DNA of 64,000 bases from Kocuria massiliensis (GCF_900169715.1 NZ_LT835160.1:62001-126000), one strand, 5' to 3'. Shown: positions 45,231 to 55,623, numbered from the stretch's first letter. A program made the numbers and translations. The notes: generated from the sequence alone by a model not told the origin.

Positions 45231-46403
45231 TTAGCCGCCCGAAATGTCCAATTCGGCATCGGCGAGACCCAGACGTTCCGCGTCGCCCAAGATTCGCGAA
45301 TTCAACCAACCGTCCGGAAGATGGGGCTTCTTCGGTGACCCCGCCCTGCCACGCGGTCCCTCAACATCGGCACCAGGATAAGGGAGGGAAAGGTCCAGTT
45401 GATTGAGCAGGTCACGGAATTCGTCGAGCGTGGCAACCTGCGCCATGCTGGCACGAAGTTCGCCACCAACGGGGTAACCCTTGAAATACCAGGCGATATG
45501 CTTACGGATCTCGCGCATGCCTCGATGCTCATCATGGAAGGTTTCGACGAGTAGTTCGGCGTGCCGATAGATGATGTCGGCGACTTCGGCCACTCCAGGG
45601 CGGAAGCGATCCGTGCGTCCCTCGAAAGCTGCCTGCAGGTCACCAAAGAGCCACGGACGGCCCTGGCAACCGCGCCCAATCACCACGCCGTCTACGCCCG
45701 TCTGCTCGACCATCCGAGCGGCGTCTTCAGCCGACCAGATATCACCGTTACCGAGCACGGGAACGTCCGGAATTGCCTCTCGCAGTTCCGCGATGGAGTC
45801 CCAATCGGCTTGCCCCGAATAGTGCTGCGCCGCGGTCCGACCATGAAGCGCGATCGCGGCCACACCAGCGTCGCGGGCGGTCTTGGCGGCGTCGAGGAAG
45901 GTGATGTGATCATCGTCGATCCCTTTGCGCATCTTCACGGTCACGGGGATATTCGCTCGTGATGCCTCGCGTACGGCCGTGGTCACGATGGCTTCAAAGA
46001 GGTCGGTTTTCCACGGCAGGGCCGAGCCCCCACCGTTTTTGGTGACCTTGGGAACCGGACAACCGAAATTGAGGTCCACATGGTCCGCTCGCCCCTCCTC
46101 GGCGACCATCCGGATGGCCTTGCCCACGTTGACGGCATCCACGCCGTAGATCTGGATCGAGCGGATTTTCTCGTCGGAGTCGTGCTCGATAATGCGCAAG
46201 GACTCGGGGCGGCGTTCCACCAAAGCGCGGGCCGTGACCATTTCGGTCACGTACAACCCTCCACCGTACTCGCGGCACAGGCGCCGAAAAGCACGGTTCG
46301 TCACGCCTGCCATCGGCGCCAGAACCACGGGAACATCGACCGTGAGCGGCCCAAGACGCAGTGGTGGCAGTGAAAGGCGGGTGGGAGCGGTTGCGGTAGT
46401 CAC
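45231..46403 (-). CDS. dusB: tRNA-dihydrouridine synthase
   Basis: FMN-dependent reductase that forms dihydrouridine in tRNA. 390 residues. Motifs: VLAPMAGVTNRAFRRLC at the start, the catalytic cysteine in NFGCPVPKVTKNGGGSAL, VTVKMRKGIDDDH and ALHGRTAAQHYSG, then NGDIWSAEDAARMV. The order dgt-dusB is conserved. Confidence 0.94.
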   Translation of the reverse strand: MTTATAPTRLSLPPLRLGPLTVDVPVVLAPMAGVTNRAFRRLCREYGGGLYVTEMVTARALVERRPESLRIIEHDSDEKIRSIQIYGVDAVNVGKAIRMVAEEGRADHVDLNFGCPVPKVTKNGGGSALPWKTDLFEAIVTTAVREASRANIPVTVKMRKGIDDDHITFLDAAKTARDAGVAAIALHGRTAAQHYSGQADWDSIAELREAIPDVPVLGNGDIWSAEDAARMVEQTGVDGVVIGRGCQGRPWLFGDLQAAFEGRTDRFRPGVAEVADIIYRHAELLVETFHDEHRGMREIRKHIAWYFKGYPVGGELRASMAQVATLDEFRDLLNQLDLSLPYPGADVEGPRGRAGSPKKPHLPDGWLNSRILGDAERLGLADAELDISGG

Positions 46404-46494
46404 CCAGCGATTTTCTCACAGGCCACAACGGTTGCACACGTTTCGAGCGCACATTGTGGGTGGAGGAACATTCGCATGTGGCGGCACTCTCGGG

Positions 46495-47901
46495 TCAGAC
46501 GACGTGGGCATCCGCGACGTCGAGCGCCCGATCGATGATCCTCAAGCCCTCTTCCGCCTGGTCCTGAGTGATATTCAGCGGGGGTGCCACATGAATACGG
46601 TTGTAATTCGCGAAAGGAAGCAACCCTAGCTTTTTCATGGTGCCGATGAGTTCGTTCATTTCCGGGGAGCTTCCGCCATAGGCAGCCAAAGGCTCACGGG
46701 TCTCGGGATTCTTGACGAGTTCGATGGCCCAGAAACACCCCAGGCCCCTGACTTCGCCGACAGAGGCGTGGTTCTTGGCGATCTTCTCGAGGCCAGGTCC
46801 GAAGACTTCCCGCCCCATCCTTTCGGCATTCTCGATCATGCCTTCATCCGCCATCGTGCGGATGGTAGCTACGGCAGCGGCACAAGCCAGCGGGTGGCCA
46901 GAATACGTGAGACCGCCCGGGTAGGCCCGTTCGCGAAAGGTCTCAAAAATGTCATCCGAGATGGCGACGCCGCCCAGCGGGACGTAGCCAGAATTCACGC
47001 CCTTGGCGAAGGTCATGAGATCGGGGACGACGTCCCAATGGTCCACGGCAAACCAAGCTCCAGTGCGACCGAAACCCGCCATGACCTCGTCCGCGATATA
47101 CACCAGGCCGTAACGGTCCGCGAGATCGCGAACCCCCTTCAGGTATCCGGGCGGGGGCGCGTAGATGCCGGCGGTTCCCGGCACCGTTTCGAGGATGATG
47201 GCCGCGATCGTCTCGGGCCCTTCCAGAATGATGGTGTCCTCAAGGTGTCGAAGGGCTCGCTCGGTCTCTTCTTCCAGAGTTTGCGACCCAAAATACGAGC
47301 GATATGGGTAGGACGGCATGAAATGCGAGACCCCGGCGTCACCGTAGTCGCTCGCGAAACGGCGGGTATCCCCCGTGACATTCACGGCCAGATCGGTCCC
47401 ACCGTGATAGCTGCGGTATGCGGAAAGAACTTTCCGACGTCCCGTATGCAACCGAGCCATACGGATCGCGTGCTCTACGGCTTCTGCCCCACCATTGGTG
47501 AAGAAGATGTGATTCAAGGTCCCGGGTGTCCGCCCCGCGATGAGCCGGGCAGCTTCGGAACGTGCGTCGTTGACGTGGGAGGGCGCGATCGTACACAGCT
47601 TCGCGGCCTGATCTTGAATGGCTTTCACCACAACAGGATGCTGATGGCCGATGTTCGTATTGACCATCTGGGACGAGAAGTCCAGGAGCTTGTGGCCGGC
47701 GCCGTCCCAGACGTACGAGCCTTCGGCCTTGGTCACGGTCATGGGGTCCAGGGAACCCTGGGCCGACCAAGAGTGAAAAATGTGCTTCCGGTCCAGGGCA
47801 TAGGCTTCTCTCCCCGCGGCGAGCTCGGCCTCGCTGGGGCCCGCCGCCAGCCCGTCCATGGGATCCGTGGACTCGGTATGACCTCGATCAATTCCGTTCA
47901 T
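46495..47901 (-). CDS. Class III (omega) aminotransferase
   Basis: 468-residue PLP enzyme. The PLP lysine is in LMTFAKGVNSGYVPLGGV, and the aspartate in LVYIADEVMAGFGRTG. FFTNGGAEAVEHAIRMAR binds the cofactor phosphate. The GGLTYSGHPLACAAA signature follows. It resembles taurine- or beta-alanine-pyruvate transaminases; the amino donor is unknown. It has an ideal GGAGGT ribosome site. Confidence 0.88.
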   Translation of the reverse strand: MNGIDRGHTESTDPMDGLAAGPSEAELAAGREAYALDRKHIFHSWSAQGSLDPMTVTKAEGSYVWDGAGHKLLDFSSQMVNTNIGHQHPVVVKAIQDQAAKLCTIAPSHVNDARSEAARLIAGRTPGTLNHIFFTNGGAEAVEHAIRMARLHTGRRKVLSAYRSYHGGTDLAVNVTGDTRRFASDYGDAGVSHFMPSYPYRSYFGSQTLEEETERALRHLEDTIILEGPETIAAIILETVPGTAGIYAPPPGYLKGVRDLADRYGLVYIADEVMAGFGRTGAWFAVDHWDVVPDLMTFAKGVNSGYVPLGGVAISDDIFETFRERAYPGGLTYSGHPLACAAAVATIRTMADEGMIENAERMGREVFGPGLEKIAKNHASVGEVRGLGCFWAIELVKNPETREPLAAYGGSSPEMNELIGTMKKLGLLPFANYNRIHVAPPLNITQDQAEEGLRIIDRALDVADAHVV

Positions 47902-48010
47902 CGGACTACCTCCTGGTTCGTTTCCCCTGGTCGGGGCCCTGTGGACCAGTGTAGGTACTCATGCCCGGAATCGCGCACCTCGGCGCTCCCGCGGCGAGGC
48001 GGCCCCTCGG

Positions 48011-48400
48011 TTATGAATCACTATCTGAGGCAGCATCGGACGGGAGATCTTCGACGGCTCGTTCGAAATTCGCGGTCAGTATCACGACGTCGGCGGCGAC
48101 GTTGGACAGCCGAACCCGAAGCGTGCCATCCGACGGCGCTTCCTGCCCGGTTTCATGTGCCGGGCGAAGCAAACCCTCGCGTTCCCAATGCTCGCGGACC
48201 CTTTGGTGGTGACCGGGAATTTCGCCTCGGGCGTTGACCACCCGCCACCACGGGACGTTGGAGCCCCAGCGCGCCATGACGTTGCCAACGACCCTTGGCG
48301 ACTCCCCCACGATCTTGCCGATCGTCCCATAAGTCGCGACCTGCCCCTCAGGGATTCCTTCGACCGCCCGCAGAATCCTCTCGAGACGCAGGTCATCCAC
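48011..48400 (-). CDS. Alkyltransferase-like protein (MGMT family lacking the acceptor Cys)
   Basis: 129 residues. The MGMT C-terminal fold is seen: GQVATYGTIGKIVG, SPRVVGNVMARWGSNV, then PWWRVVNARGEIPG. The Cys of the usual PCHR is Trp, so it cannot transfer alkyl groups but can flag O6-alkylguanine for nucleotide excision repair. An extra C-terminal ~45 residues is poorly conserved. Confidence 0.88.
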   Translation of the reverse strand: MDDLRLERILRAVEGIPEGQVATYGTIGKIVGESPRVVGNVMARWGSNVPWWRVVNARGEIPGHHQRVREHWEREGLLRPAHETGQEAPSDGTLRVRLSNVAADVVILTANFERAVEDLPSDAASDSDS

Positions 48401-48420
48401 GATGCGACTCCTTCTTGGCC

Positions 48421-49386
48421 CTAACGGTCCGCGAGGACCAAAGCCTCTTCCTCGACCTCAGCGGTTCCACGCTCGATCAATGCATCGGCCAATTCGGACA
48501 GCACGCTCATCGAGTCATCCACCTGGAAGACCACCGGGTATTGAGCCACGAGGAGCGCGAGCAATTGCTCGACGTCCTCGGCCGCACGTGGGGCGTTGAT
48601 GTCGTAACCGAGGAGAACTTCCGTGGGCTCGTCCTCGGGAATCTCCCGACCGGGGGCATCGGCATCGAGGGAGCGGTAGCTGACCGCAAAGGCGCTGATC
48701 GGCCCCTTTTTCCCGTCATGTTGCGCGGCAATCACGTCGTCACGAACGACAATCGCGCCAAACGCCTCCGCTTCGTCCGAGAGGAACAACCGATTCACGC
48801 GACCCAACGATTGTTCTGCCGGCGGGTCCCACTCGTGGACGGACCGATAGAAATCCCAGAGCGCCTGAGTGAGTTCGAGTGACCCCGTGGCGAGATCCTC
48901 TACCGCCTGATCGAGGCGGTCGGCGTCGTCGGCCCGAAGAGGCTGCGGGGCCAAAGCCCCCGCGTTGACGCGCACCATGCGGGTCCGCTGAATCGAGCCC
49001 AGGCCCGCCCATTGTGCGAAACCCGCACCGGAGGTTTCTGGCACGATCTTGGTTCGAAGAGCCGAGACGCCGGACGGCGAGGTGGCGGCCTGTTCCCGCA
49101 ACTGGTCCAGGATGAGCCGGCCGACGCCGCGTCGTCGATGGTCCGGCGCCACCTCGACGTAGGCCCAGAGCCGAGCGTCGTGCAGTGACGTTTCGTACAC
49201 GGTTCCGGCCGCCACGGGAATCCCCTGGTGCTCGACCACGATCGACCTTTGCCACGGCGAATCCGTGTCTGGGCCCAATTTGGCGCGAAACACGGAGGCC
49301 TGGATGTTGTCGGCGTCGGGCCAGATCTGCATCAGTTGCAGGTCATCGCCCTCTTGCCACGGTCGAAGGGTGTAATCCGTCACCAC
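48421..49386 (-). CDS. GNAT N-acetyltransferase, two-domain
   Basis: 321 residues. The N-terminal GNAT domain has the acetyl-CoA loop HRRRGVGRLILDQLREQ. The second half (from about 165) looks like a degenerate GNAT copy, similar in layout to mycothiol synthase-like proteins. The substrate is unknown. It lies 13 bases from glyS and is likely co-transcribed. Confidence 0.82.
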   Translation of the reverse strand: MVTDYTLRPWQEGDDLQLMQIWPDADNIQASVFRAKLGPDTDSPWQRSIVVEHQGIPVAAGTVYETSLHDARLWAYVEVAPDHRRRGVGRLILDQLREQAATSPSGVSALRTKIVPETSGAGFAQWAGLGSIQRTRMVRVNAGALAPQPLRADDADRLDQAVEDLATGSLELTQALWDFYRSVHEWDPPAEQSLGRVNRLFLSDEAEAFGAIVVRDDVIAAQHDGKKGPISAFAVSYRSLDADAPGREIPEDEPTEVLLGYDINAPRAAEDVEQLLALLVAQYPVVFQVDDSMSVLSELADALIERGTAEVEEEALVLADR

Positions 49387-49399
49387 GTTCTCCTGTTCG

Positions 49400-50782
49400 C
49401 TACTTGATCAGCCGGCCGGCCAAATACGAGGCCACCTGGTCCAGGCTGACGCGCTCCTGCGCCATGGTGTCGCGTTCACGGATGGTCACCGCCTGGTCGT
49501 CGAGGGTATCGAAGTCGACGGTGATGCAGAACGGGGTTCCGATTTCGTCCTGGCGACGGTAGCGGCGACCGATGGCACCCGACGTGTCGTAGTCGACGTT
49601 CCAGTTCTTCCGCAGTTCCGCGGCGAGCTTCTCGGCCGTCGGGGTCAACGTTTCCTTCTTGGACAACGGCAGGACCGCAGCCTTGACGGGTGCCAAGCGG
49701 GGGTCCAACTTGAGGACCGTCCGAGTGTCGACGCCGCCCTTGGCGTTCGGGGCCTCATCCTCGCTGTAGGCATCCACGAGGAACGCCATCATCGAACGCG
49801 TCAAGCCGAAGGACGGCTCGATGACGTACGGGACGTACCGTTCCCCGGTGGCCTGATCGAAGTATTCAAGGCGGGTATTGGAATGGTCGTTGTGTACGCC
49901 GAGGTCGTAATCCGTCCGGTTGGCCACGCCCATGAGCTCCCCCCACTCATTGCCCTGGAAACCGAACTTGTACTCGATGTCGATGGTCCCCGCAGAGTAG
50001 TGCGCGCGATCATCCTCAGGTACGTCGAACTGCCGCATATTCTCAGGGTTAATACCGAGGTCCACGAACCAGTTCCAGCAGTCCTCGACCCACCGGTCAA
50101 AGTACTTCGGGGCATCTTCCGGGTGCGTAAAGAATTCGATTTCCATCTGTTCGAATTCACGAGTGCGGAAAATGAAGTTTCCCGGAGTGATTTCGTTGCG
50201 GAACGCCTTGCCGATCTGCCCGATTCCGAAGGGGGGACGCTTCCGGGAAGCCGTGACCACATTGTTGAAATTCACGAAAATGCCCTGAGCGGTCTCGGGA
50301 CGCAGGAAGGTCATGCCCTCTTCGTTGTCCACGGCGCCGAGGTAGGTTTTCATGAGACCCGAGAACTGTTGCGGTTCGGTCCACTGCCCGGGCTGGCCCG
50401 TTTCGGGGTCATTGATGTCGGCCAAACCGTTGACCGGCGGGTGGCCGTGCTTGGCCTCGTAGGCTTCCAGCAAGTGATCCGCACGGTACCGACGGTGCGT
50501 GTGCAAGGACTCCACGAGCGGATCGGTGAAGGTCTCGACGTGCCCAGAGGCCTCCCACACGGCCTTCGGCAAGATCACCGAGGAGTCCAGTCCCACCATG
50601 TCCTCGCGGGAACGCACGAAGTTCTGCCACCACAACTGACGGATATTTTCCTTGAGTTCGGTACCCAGGGGGCCGTAATCCCACGCCGAGCGAGAACCGC
50701 CGTAGATCTCACCCGCCTGAAAAACGAATCCGCGGCGCTTGGCCAGCGTGATGACGTTGTCCAGCGTGGACTTAGGTGCCAT
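49400..50782 (-). CDS. glyS: Glycyl-tRNA synthetase (single-chain, dimeric type)
   Basis: 460 residues, class II. Begins [20 protein letters not shown] and has [25 protein letters not shown] (motif 2), [21 protein letters not shown] and the motif 3 region [14 protein letters not shown]. The anticodon domain ends at RLIK. No frame damage. Confidence 0.96.
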   Translation of the reverse strand: MAPKSTLDNVITLAKRRGFVFQAGEIYGGSRSAWDYGPLGTELKENIRQLWWQNFVRSREDMVGLDSSVILPKAVWEASGHVETFTDPLVESLHTHRRYRADHLLEAYEAKHGHPPVNGLADINDPETGQPGQWTEPQQFSGLMKTYLGAVDNEEGMTFLRPETAQGIFVNFNNVVTASRKRPPFGIGQIGKAFRNEITPGNFIFRTREFEQMEIEFFTHPEDAPKYFDRWVEDCWNWFVDLGINPENMRQFDVPEDDRAHYSAGTIDIEYKFGFQGNEWGELMGVANRTDYDLGVHNDHSNTRLEYFDQATGERYVPYVIEPSFGLTRSMMAFLVDAYSEDEAPNAKGGVDTRTVLKLDPRLAPVKAAVLPLSKKETLTPTAEKLAAELRKNWNVDYDTSGAIGRRYRRQDEIGTPFCITVDFDTLDDQAVTIRERDTMAQERVSLDQVASYLAGRLIK

Positions 50783-50951
50783 AGGTATTGCTCACTCCAT
50801 AGGTCGTCACGCGCCATCGGGGGTGTCGCGTGCAAAGGGTCAAATCTCTCCCGCCCAGCCTACCGGTTTGACTCCTAGGTCGCCCATCCCGGCTGTTCAC
50901 GATCATGCGGGTCTCCATGCTTCCCCCAAGCGAAACGGATAGGCTCATGAC

Positions 50952-51191
50952 ATGACGAGTCGAAATGAATCCGTGGAAGTGATCGAGATCCGGGACGACA
51001 TGATCCGCTTGGGCCAATTACTGAAATTGGCAAACCTGGTGGGCGACGGATTGGAGGCCCGCGAAGTCATCGCTGAGGGGCACGTCAGCGTTAATGATGA
51101 GGTAGAAACGCAACGCGGCAAGCAGATACGTCCGGGCGATAAGGTACGCCTGGGCGATATGACGATCCAAGTTCAACGCGCTGAAGCCTAA
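50952..51191 (+). CDS. S4-domain RNA-binding protein
   Basis: 79 residues forming a lone S4 fold (RLGQLLKLANLVGDGLEARE, then GHVSVNDEVETQRGKQIRPGD). Similar to YbcJ/RqcP-like S4 proteins that bind rRNA or nascent-chain complexes. Divergent from glyS. Confidence 0.88.
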   Translation: MTSRNESVEVIEIRDDMIRLGQLLKLANLVGDGLEAREVIAEGHVSVNDEVETQRGKQIRPGDKVRLGDMTIQVQRAEA

Positions 51192-51246
51192 GTTCCGCCT
51201 CCTCAAAAATACATTCTGCAACCACATCAATTAAGACGGATCTCTC

Positions 51247-52167
51247 ATGAACGCTTTAATTCAGCCTCTACGACGGGTCAAGCACGCCGGTTTGGCGCTC
51301 AACAAATCTTCGCGCCGAAATATTCGATTACTCATCGATCATTCTCGCTCTATTTATTCCAAACGCTTCCCGTATAAATACGATCTCGATCGTTACCAAA
51401 GCTTTGACAAAATTCTTCGGATCCATGAGGCATCGTCTCTAACCTTCAAGGTGAATCATCTGATGTATTCACCACCGACAGATCCGCCACATTCGCCAAT
51501 GCCGAGCAGACTGTTTTTGCTCTGGACCGGCGACAACGACCTAAGTCCGCAACGCATACGGGCCATCAAATCCTTGCGACGTCACAATACTGAATTGGAC
51601 GTCGTCTTTATCACGGCCGAGAATCTCAACGATGTCGTCGTTCAAGGGCACCCTTTGCACCCGGCGTATGAAAAATTAAGCTACGTCCACCGTTCCGATT
51701 ACCTGCGCGCTTATCTGATGCATCATCATGGAGGCGTTTATTCGGATATCAAGGACATGCGGGAGCCGTGGAAACCACTCATTGATCGTGCAAATCGCGA
51801 TCACACCATGTGGGCTTGTGGGCTTACACCGCCCGATTCCCGAGATCTCAGCCCGGCGTTCGGAGCACTCGGATCTGACCAGCGCACCCATTACACGCGT
51901 ATGCTCGATCAGCGCGCCTTTGGGTTCAAGCCAGGTTCTTCGTGGACCGATGCGTGGCTCAGCGAAGTCGAACGTCGCCTGAGTTACTTTGATCGACTAT
52001 TGGATGAAAAGCGCCCGCAACAGCCCTGGGGCCTCAACGCTGAATATCCCATACCTTGGACCGCTCTCCTGGCCCAAGTCATGGCTCCATTATCCCTGAA
52101 GTACAGCAATCACGCTCTCATCGATCCGGACCGTTCTTTCGTGATGCACCTCGACGGCCACCGCTAA
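51247..52167 (+). CDS. GT32-like glycosyltransferase (capsule or wall polysaccharide type), lower GC
   Basis: 306 residues. The donor-binding centre is YVHRSDYLRAYLMHHHGGVYS followed by DIKD (about 147-170), the DXD region of OCH1/capsular mannosyl- or galactosyltransferases. LFLLWTGDNDLSPQRI and a C-terminal aromatic region are also family-like. The gene is AT-richer, with many TTT/AAT/AAA codons, than both neighbours, suggesting transfer. No other capsule genes are adjacent. GGATCTCTC precedes the ATG. Confidence 0.83.
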   Translation: MNALIQPLRRVKHAGLALNKSSRRNIRLLIDHSRSIYSKRFPYKYDLDRYQSFDKILRIHEASSLTFKVNHLMYSPPTDPPHSPMPSRLFLLWTGDNDLSPQRIRAIKSLRRHNTELDVVFITAENLNDVVVQGHPLHPAYEKLSYVHRSDYLRAYLMHHHGGVYSDIKDMREPWKPLIDRANRDHTMWACGLTPPDSRDLSPAFGALGSDQRTHYTRMLDQRAFGFKPGSSWTDAWLSEVERRLSYFDRLLDEKRPQQPWGLNAEYPIPWTALLAQVMAPLSLKYSNHALIDPDRSFVMHLDGHR

Positions 52168-52202
52168 ACGTCTCGCCCACCCTTCAGAAGCCACCGGCTA
52201 TC

Positions 52203-52862
52203 TCAGCGCAGCACGTACGTCAGGAATTCGGAAACGTGCTTCATTTCCTGATTGCTCACTCCGTGACCCATCCCCGCGTAGAGAACCTTGGTGACCTGCG
52301 TGTGGTCCCTCAGCCAATCGAGGGTGAAGGCCACTAAATCGCCCGTCACGACGGGGTCTTCTTGGTCTCGCCCGTAGAAGAAGGGCAAGCGAGGTGTGCG
52401 GGCGGCGAGGGCGGCGTCGTCAAGGGATTCGTCGTCGGAATCGATCACAAAACCGGAGAGTCCCACCACGGCGGCCAGAAGATTCGGGCGATGCCGAGCA
52501 ACCGAGCTGGCTATTGCCATTCCTTGCGAGAAGCCAAGGAGTGTGACGTCCGCGTACTCATCGGCGTGGGACTCGATCCATGTGGTGACCATCGAAGTGG
52601 CTGCCTTCGCGCCTTCTGCAGTCTTGGCGAGACTCCCCTCCGGACCCATATTGAGGTCAAACCAGCTGAACCCGGGGCCACCGGAAGGCATGGGGTCGGG
52701 TGCCCTCATCGACGCGTAGGTAAAGCCGTCCGACGGCAATGCGGGCAATAGCCCGAGGAGGTCCTGCTCATTCGATCCGTAGCCGTGAAGCATGAGCACC
52801 AAATGAGTGCCGCGGCGTTCTTCGGACGGACGAGAGTATTCGACGAAGGGTTCCTGAGTCAT
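52203..52862 (-). CDS. Carboxylesterase/phospholipase, alpha/beta hydrolase
   Basis: 219 residues. The nucleophile serine is in LLGFSQGMAIASS. The oxyanion region is LVLMLHGYGSNEQDLLGLL. The catalytic Asp is in DPVV and His in YAGMGHGVSNQEM near the C-terminus. It is close to the YpfH/serine esterase group. The substrate is unknown. Confidence 0.88.
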   Translation of the reverse strand: MTQEPFVEYSRPSEERRGTHLVLMLHGYGSNEQDLLGLLPALPSDGFTYASMRAPDPMPSGGPGFSWFDLNMGPEGSLAKTAEGAKAATSMVTTWIESHADEYADVTLLGFSQGMAIASSVARHRPNLLAAVVGLSGFVIDSDDESLDDAALAARTPRLPFFYGRDQEDPVVTGDLVAFTLDWLRDHTQVTKVLYAGMGHGVSNQEMKHVSEFLTYVLR

Positions 52863-52901
52863 GCTTCCAGTCTAAGCGGGACCTGGAACTGGCCGTGGCG
52901 G

Positions 52902-54092
52902 CTAGCGGCGTGCGGTCTCCGCCGAAGGCCAGCCGGCGGCTAAACAGTTGGCGATCTGGGCGGTCTCGATGAGGAAACCGTCGTGGCCGCTCGGGGACGA
53001 CACGGTGTGCACCGGAACGGACCGCGGGAGGGCTGCGGCCAAACTTTCCGATTCTCGGGGATAAAACAAGCGGTCCGAATCGACGGCGATGACGCTCCAC
53101 CCGCACGTGGATCGGGCCAAGGCCTCCTGAAGAGTTCCCCGCCCTCGGGAAATGTCGTGGCTCATCAGTGCATCGTTGACGACCAGATAGGAGTTGGCGT
53201 CGAAACGGCCTGCCAGCTTCGAAGCATGGTGATCGAGATAGCTTTCCACCCGATAACGCCCACGGCGGTTAACGCAGGGGCCGGTAGGGTCTTCGTCATC
53301 TTGAGGAAAGCGACCGAAGCGTTCGTGGAGTTCCCAGGCCGAACGGTACGTGATGTGGGCGATCCGCCGGGCAAGTCCCAATCCATGGACCGGGCCTGGC
53401 CCCGCGTAGTAATCCCCGCCTGAGAAATCCGGGTCCTGACGAATCGCGAGGCTCTGAGCCTGTCCCCAAGACAGTTGCTCCGCCGTCGCCTCTGGGCCGC
53501 AGGCGATCACGGCACAATGACCCACCCGTTCAGGGAAGGTCACCGCCCATTCCATCGCCCGTGCCCCACCCATGGAACCGCCAATCACCAGCGAGAATCG
53601 TTCGATCCCGAGGGCATCCGCCAAGACCGCCTCGGCCTTCACGGAATCTCGGATGGTCACGAGAGGGAATCGCGAACCCCACGGTTCGCGATCCGGATCC
53701 ACGGAGGCGGGCGCCGGAGACGCCGGGCCGGTAGATCCGTAACAACCACCCAGAATATTGGGACACACCACAAAATAGCGGTTCGTGTCGATCGCGGCAC
53801 CAGGCCCGATCAGGCCCTCCCACCATCCGTCCTGCGCGGCCGCCAGGCGTTGCAGCTCGGGGGTGCCTTCGGAGGCCTGACCGCGGGCAGCGTGGGTGTC
53901 GCCGGTGAGGGCGTGCAGCACCAAGACGGCGTTGCTGGCGTCGTCGTTCAGGACTCCCCACGTCTCAAAAGAGAGTTCGGCGTCCGGGATGACCGCACCG
54001 CTCTCGAGACGAAGGTCCCCGATGCCGAAGCACCGGGCAACCCCTTCGTCCCACAGCGCGGCCTGGTCCGGCCGGGTACCTGCGATCGTCAC
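52902..54092 (-). CDS. metX: Homoserine O-acetyltransferase
   Basis: 396 residues, alpha/beta hydrolase fold. The nucleophile Ser lies in VIGGSMGGARAMEWAV. The triad Asp lies in VDSDRLFYP and the His in SSPSGHDGFLIE. NILGGCYGSTGPAS, which is diagnostic for this enzyme, is present. Makes O-acetylhomoserine for the adjacent MetY. It is 15 bases downstream of metY and shares its SAM-IV-controlled transcript. Confidence 0.95.
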   Translation of the reverse strand: MTIAGTRPDQAALWDEGVARCFGIGDLRLESGAVIPDAELSFETWGVLNDDASNAVLVLHALTGDTHAARGQASEGTPELQRLAAAQDGWWEGLIGPGAAIDTNRYFVVCPNILGGCYGSTGPASPAPASVDPDREPWGSRFPLVTIRDSVKAEAVLADALGIERFSLVIGGSMGGARAMEWAVTFPERVGHCAVIACGPEATAEQLSWGQAQSLAIRQDPDFSGGDYYAGPGPVHGLGLARRIAHITYRSAWELHERFGRFPQDDEDPTGPCVNRRGRYRVESYLDHHASKLAGRFDANSYLVVNDALMSHDISRGRGTLQEALARSTCGWSVIAVDSDRLFYPRESESLAAALPRSVPVHTVSSPSGHDGFLIETAQIANCLAAGWPSAETARR

Positions 54093-54107
54093 TAAACCTC
54101 CTGACGC

Positions 54108-55502
54108 CTAGCGCGTAGCTCCCGCCGAGGCCGCACTCTCAGCGGAAGTGCTGGCCTGCCGCAGTTGCGCGAAGCCGTTGTCCAAGTCCGCGAGGATGTC
54201 ATCGATGTGTTCCAGACCCACGGACAAACGGACGAAGCCCGGCGCCACACCCGCGTCCCGCAGCTCGCTCTCGGAAAGCTGGGAGTGCGTCGTCGACGCG
54301 GGGCGGATCACGAGGGAACGAACGTCACCGATATTGGCCACATTCGAGTGCAAGGTCAGGGAGTCCACAAATCGTTGAGCGGGCTCGGCCCCTCCCTCAA
54401 CTTCGAATCCCACGATGGCTCCGACGCCGCGGGGGGCGTACTTGAGGCCCCGCTCGTACCAGCGAGAAGATTCGAGGCCGGCATAATGCACCTTGGTCAC
54501 TTCCGGACGAGCCTCGAGCCACCGCGCCACGGCACGGGCATTCTCGACGTGGCGCTCAATGCGCAAGGACAGCGTCTCCAAGCCAACGGCGATATTGAAA
54601 GCGTTGGTCGGCGAAATGGAGGACCCAAGATCCCGCAACAGACTCACGCGAGCGCGCAGAATGTAGGAGAGATTGACCCCGAAAACACCATTCGGACCGA
54701 GGTCTTCGCCGAAGACCAAGCCGTGGTAGCTCGGGTCAGGCTGGTTGAACTGCGGGAAACGCTCCGGGTATCGCGAGTAGTCGAAAGCGCCCGAATCGAT
54801 GATCACGCCACCGAGGCTCGTTCCGTGCCCACCCAGATACTTCGTGGCCGAATGCACGACGACGTCGGCACCCCATTCGAAGGGACGCAACAGATACGGG
54901 GTCGGAACGGTGTTGTCCACGATCAACGGAACCTCGGATTCGTGGGCCACCTGAGCGATTCCCTCGATGTCGAGGACATCACTGCGGGGGTTGGGAACCG
55001 TCTCGCCGTAGAACGCCTTGGTGTTTGGCCGCACGGCGGCTCGCCACGATTCGGGATCGTCGAAGTCCTCAACGAAGGTCGTTTCAATCCCGTAGGTGCC
55101 GAGTGTGTGCTTGAGGAGGTTGTAGGTTCCTCCGTACAGGCTCGGGCTTGCGACGATGTGGTCTCCGGCTTGCGCCACATTGAGGATCGCGATGGTGCTC
55201 GCGGCCTGACCCGATGCGACGAGCAAGGCTCCCACGCCGCCTTCGAGGGCAGCTAGCCGGTTCTCGACCGCTTCTTGGGTCGGGTTAGTCAAACGCGAAT
55301 AGATCGGCCCCAATTCCTTGAGACCAAAGCGATGTGCCGCTTGCTCGGAATTCTGGAAGACGAAGGACGTGGTCTGGTAAATCGGCAGGGCCCGCGCACC
55401 GGTCGCGGAGTCAGGCTCCTGGCCCGCGTGAATCTGCTGAGTTTCGAATTTCCAGCCCTGGGGGCTATTCGGCGTAGGAAGGTTGGTCGTTTCCGTGCTC
55501 AT
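54108..55502 (-). CDS. metY: O-acetylhomoserine sulfhydrylase
   Basis: 464-residue PLP enzyme of the Cys/Met metabolism family that forms homocysteine from O-acetylhomoserine and sulfide. The PLP lysine is in VVHSATKYLGGHGTSLGG, and YQTTSFVFQNSEQAAHRF and NRLAALEGGVGALLVASGQAA are typical. ATG 55502 follows CAGGAGCAGAAC. An upstream reading to 55601 is not supported. A SAM-IV riboswitch precedes it. Confidence 0.95.
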   Translation of the reverse strand: MSTETTNLPTPNSPQGWKFETQQIHAGQEPDSATGARALPIYQTTSFVFQNSEQAAHRFGLKELGPIYSRLTNPTQEAVENRLAALEGGVGALLVASGQAASTIAILNVAQAGDHIVASPSLYGGTYNLLKHTLGTYGIETTFVEDFDDPESWRAAVRPNTKAFYGETVPNPRSDVLDIEGIAQVAHESEVPLIVDNTVPTPYLLRPFEWGADVVVHSATKYLGGHGTSLGGVIIDSGAFDYSRYPERFPQFNQPDPSYHGLVFGEDLGPNGVFGVNLSYILRARVSLLRDLGSSISPTNAFNIAVGLETLSLRIERHVENARAVARWLEARPEVTKVHYAGLESSRWYERGLKYAPRGVGAIVGFEVEGGAEPAQRFVDSLTLHSNVANIGDVRSLVIRPASTTHSQLSESELRDAGVAPGFVRLSVGLEHIDDILADLDNGFAQLRQASTSAESAASAGATR

Positions 55503-55623
55503 GTTCTGCTCCTGAGTTATCAAGGGCATGGAGCGACCGGTCTGTGCGTCAGCCCGGGTCAACCCGACATCATCCGATGCACCGGGGAATGCGAAGCTCA
55601 CTCACGTGATGACCGGGCACACC

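Noticed and set aside
46768-48237. 489-residue + strand reading
   Set aside because: Antisense to the class III aminotransferase and alkyltransferase-like genes, which have clear motifs.
54165-55256. 363-residue + strand reading
   Set aside because: Antisense shadow of metY.
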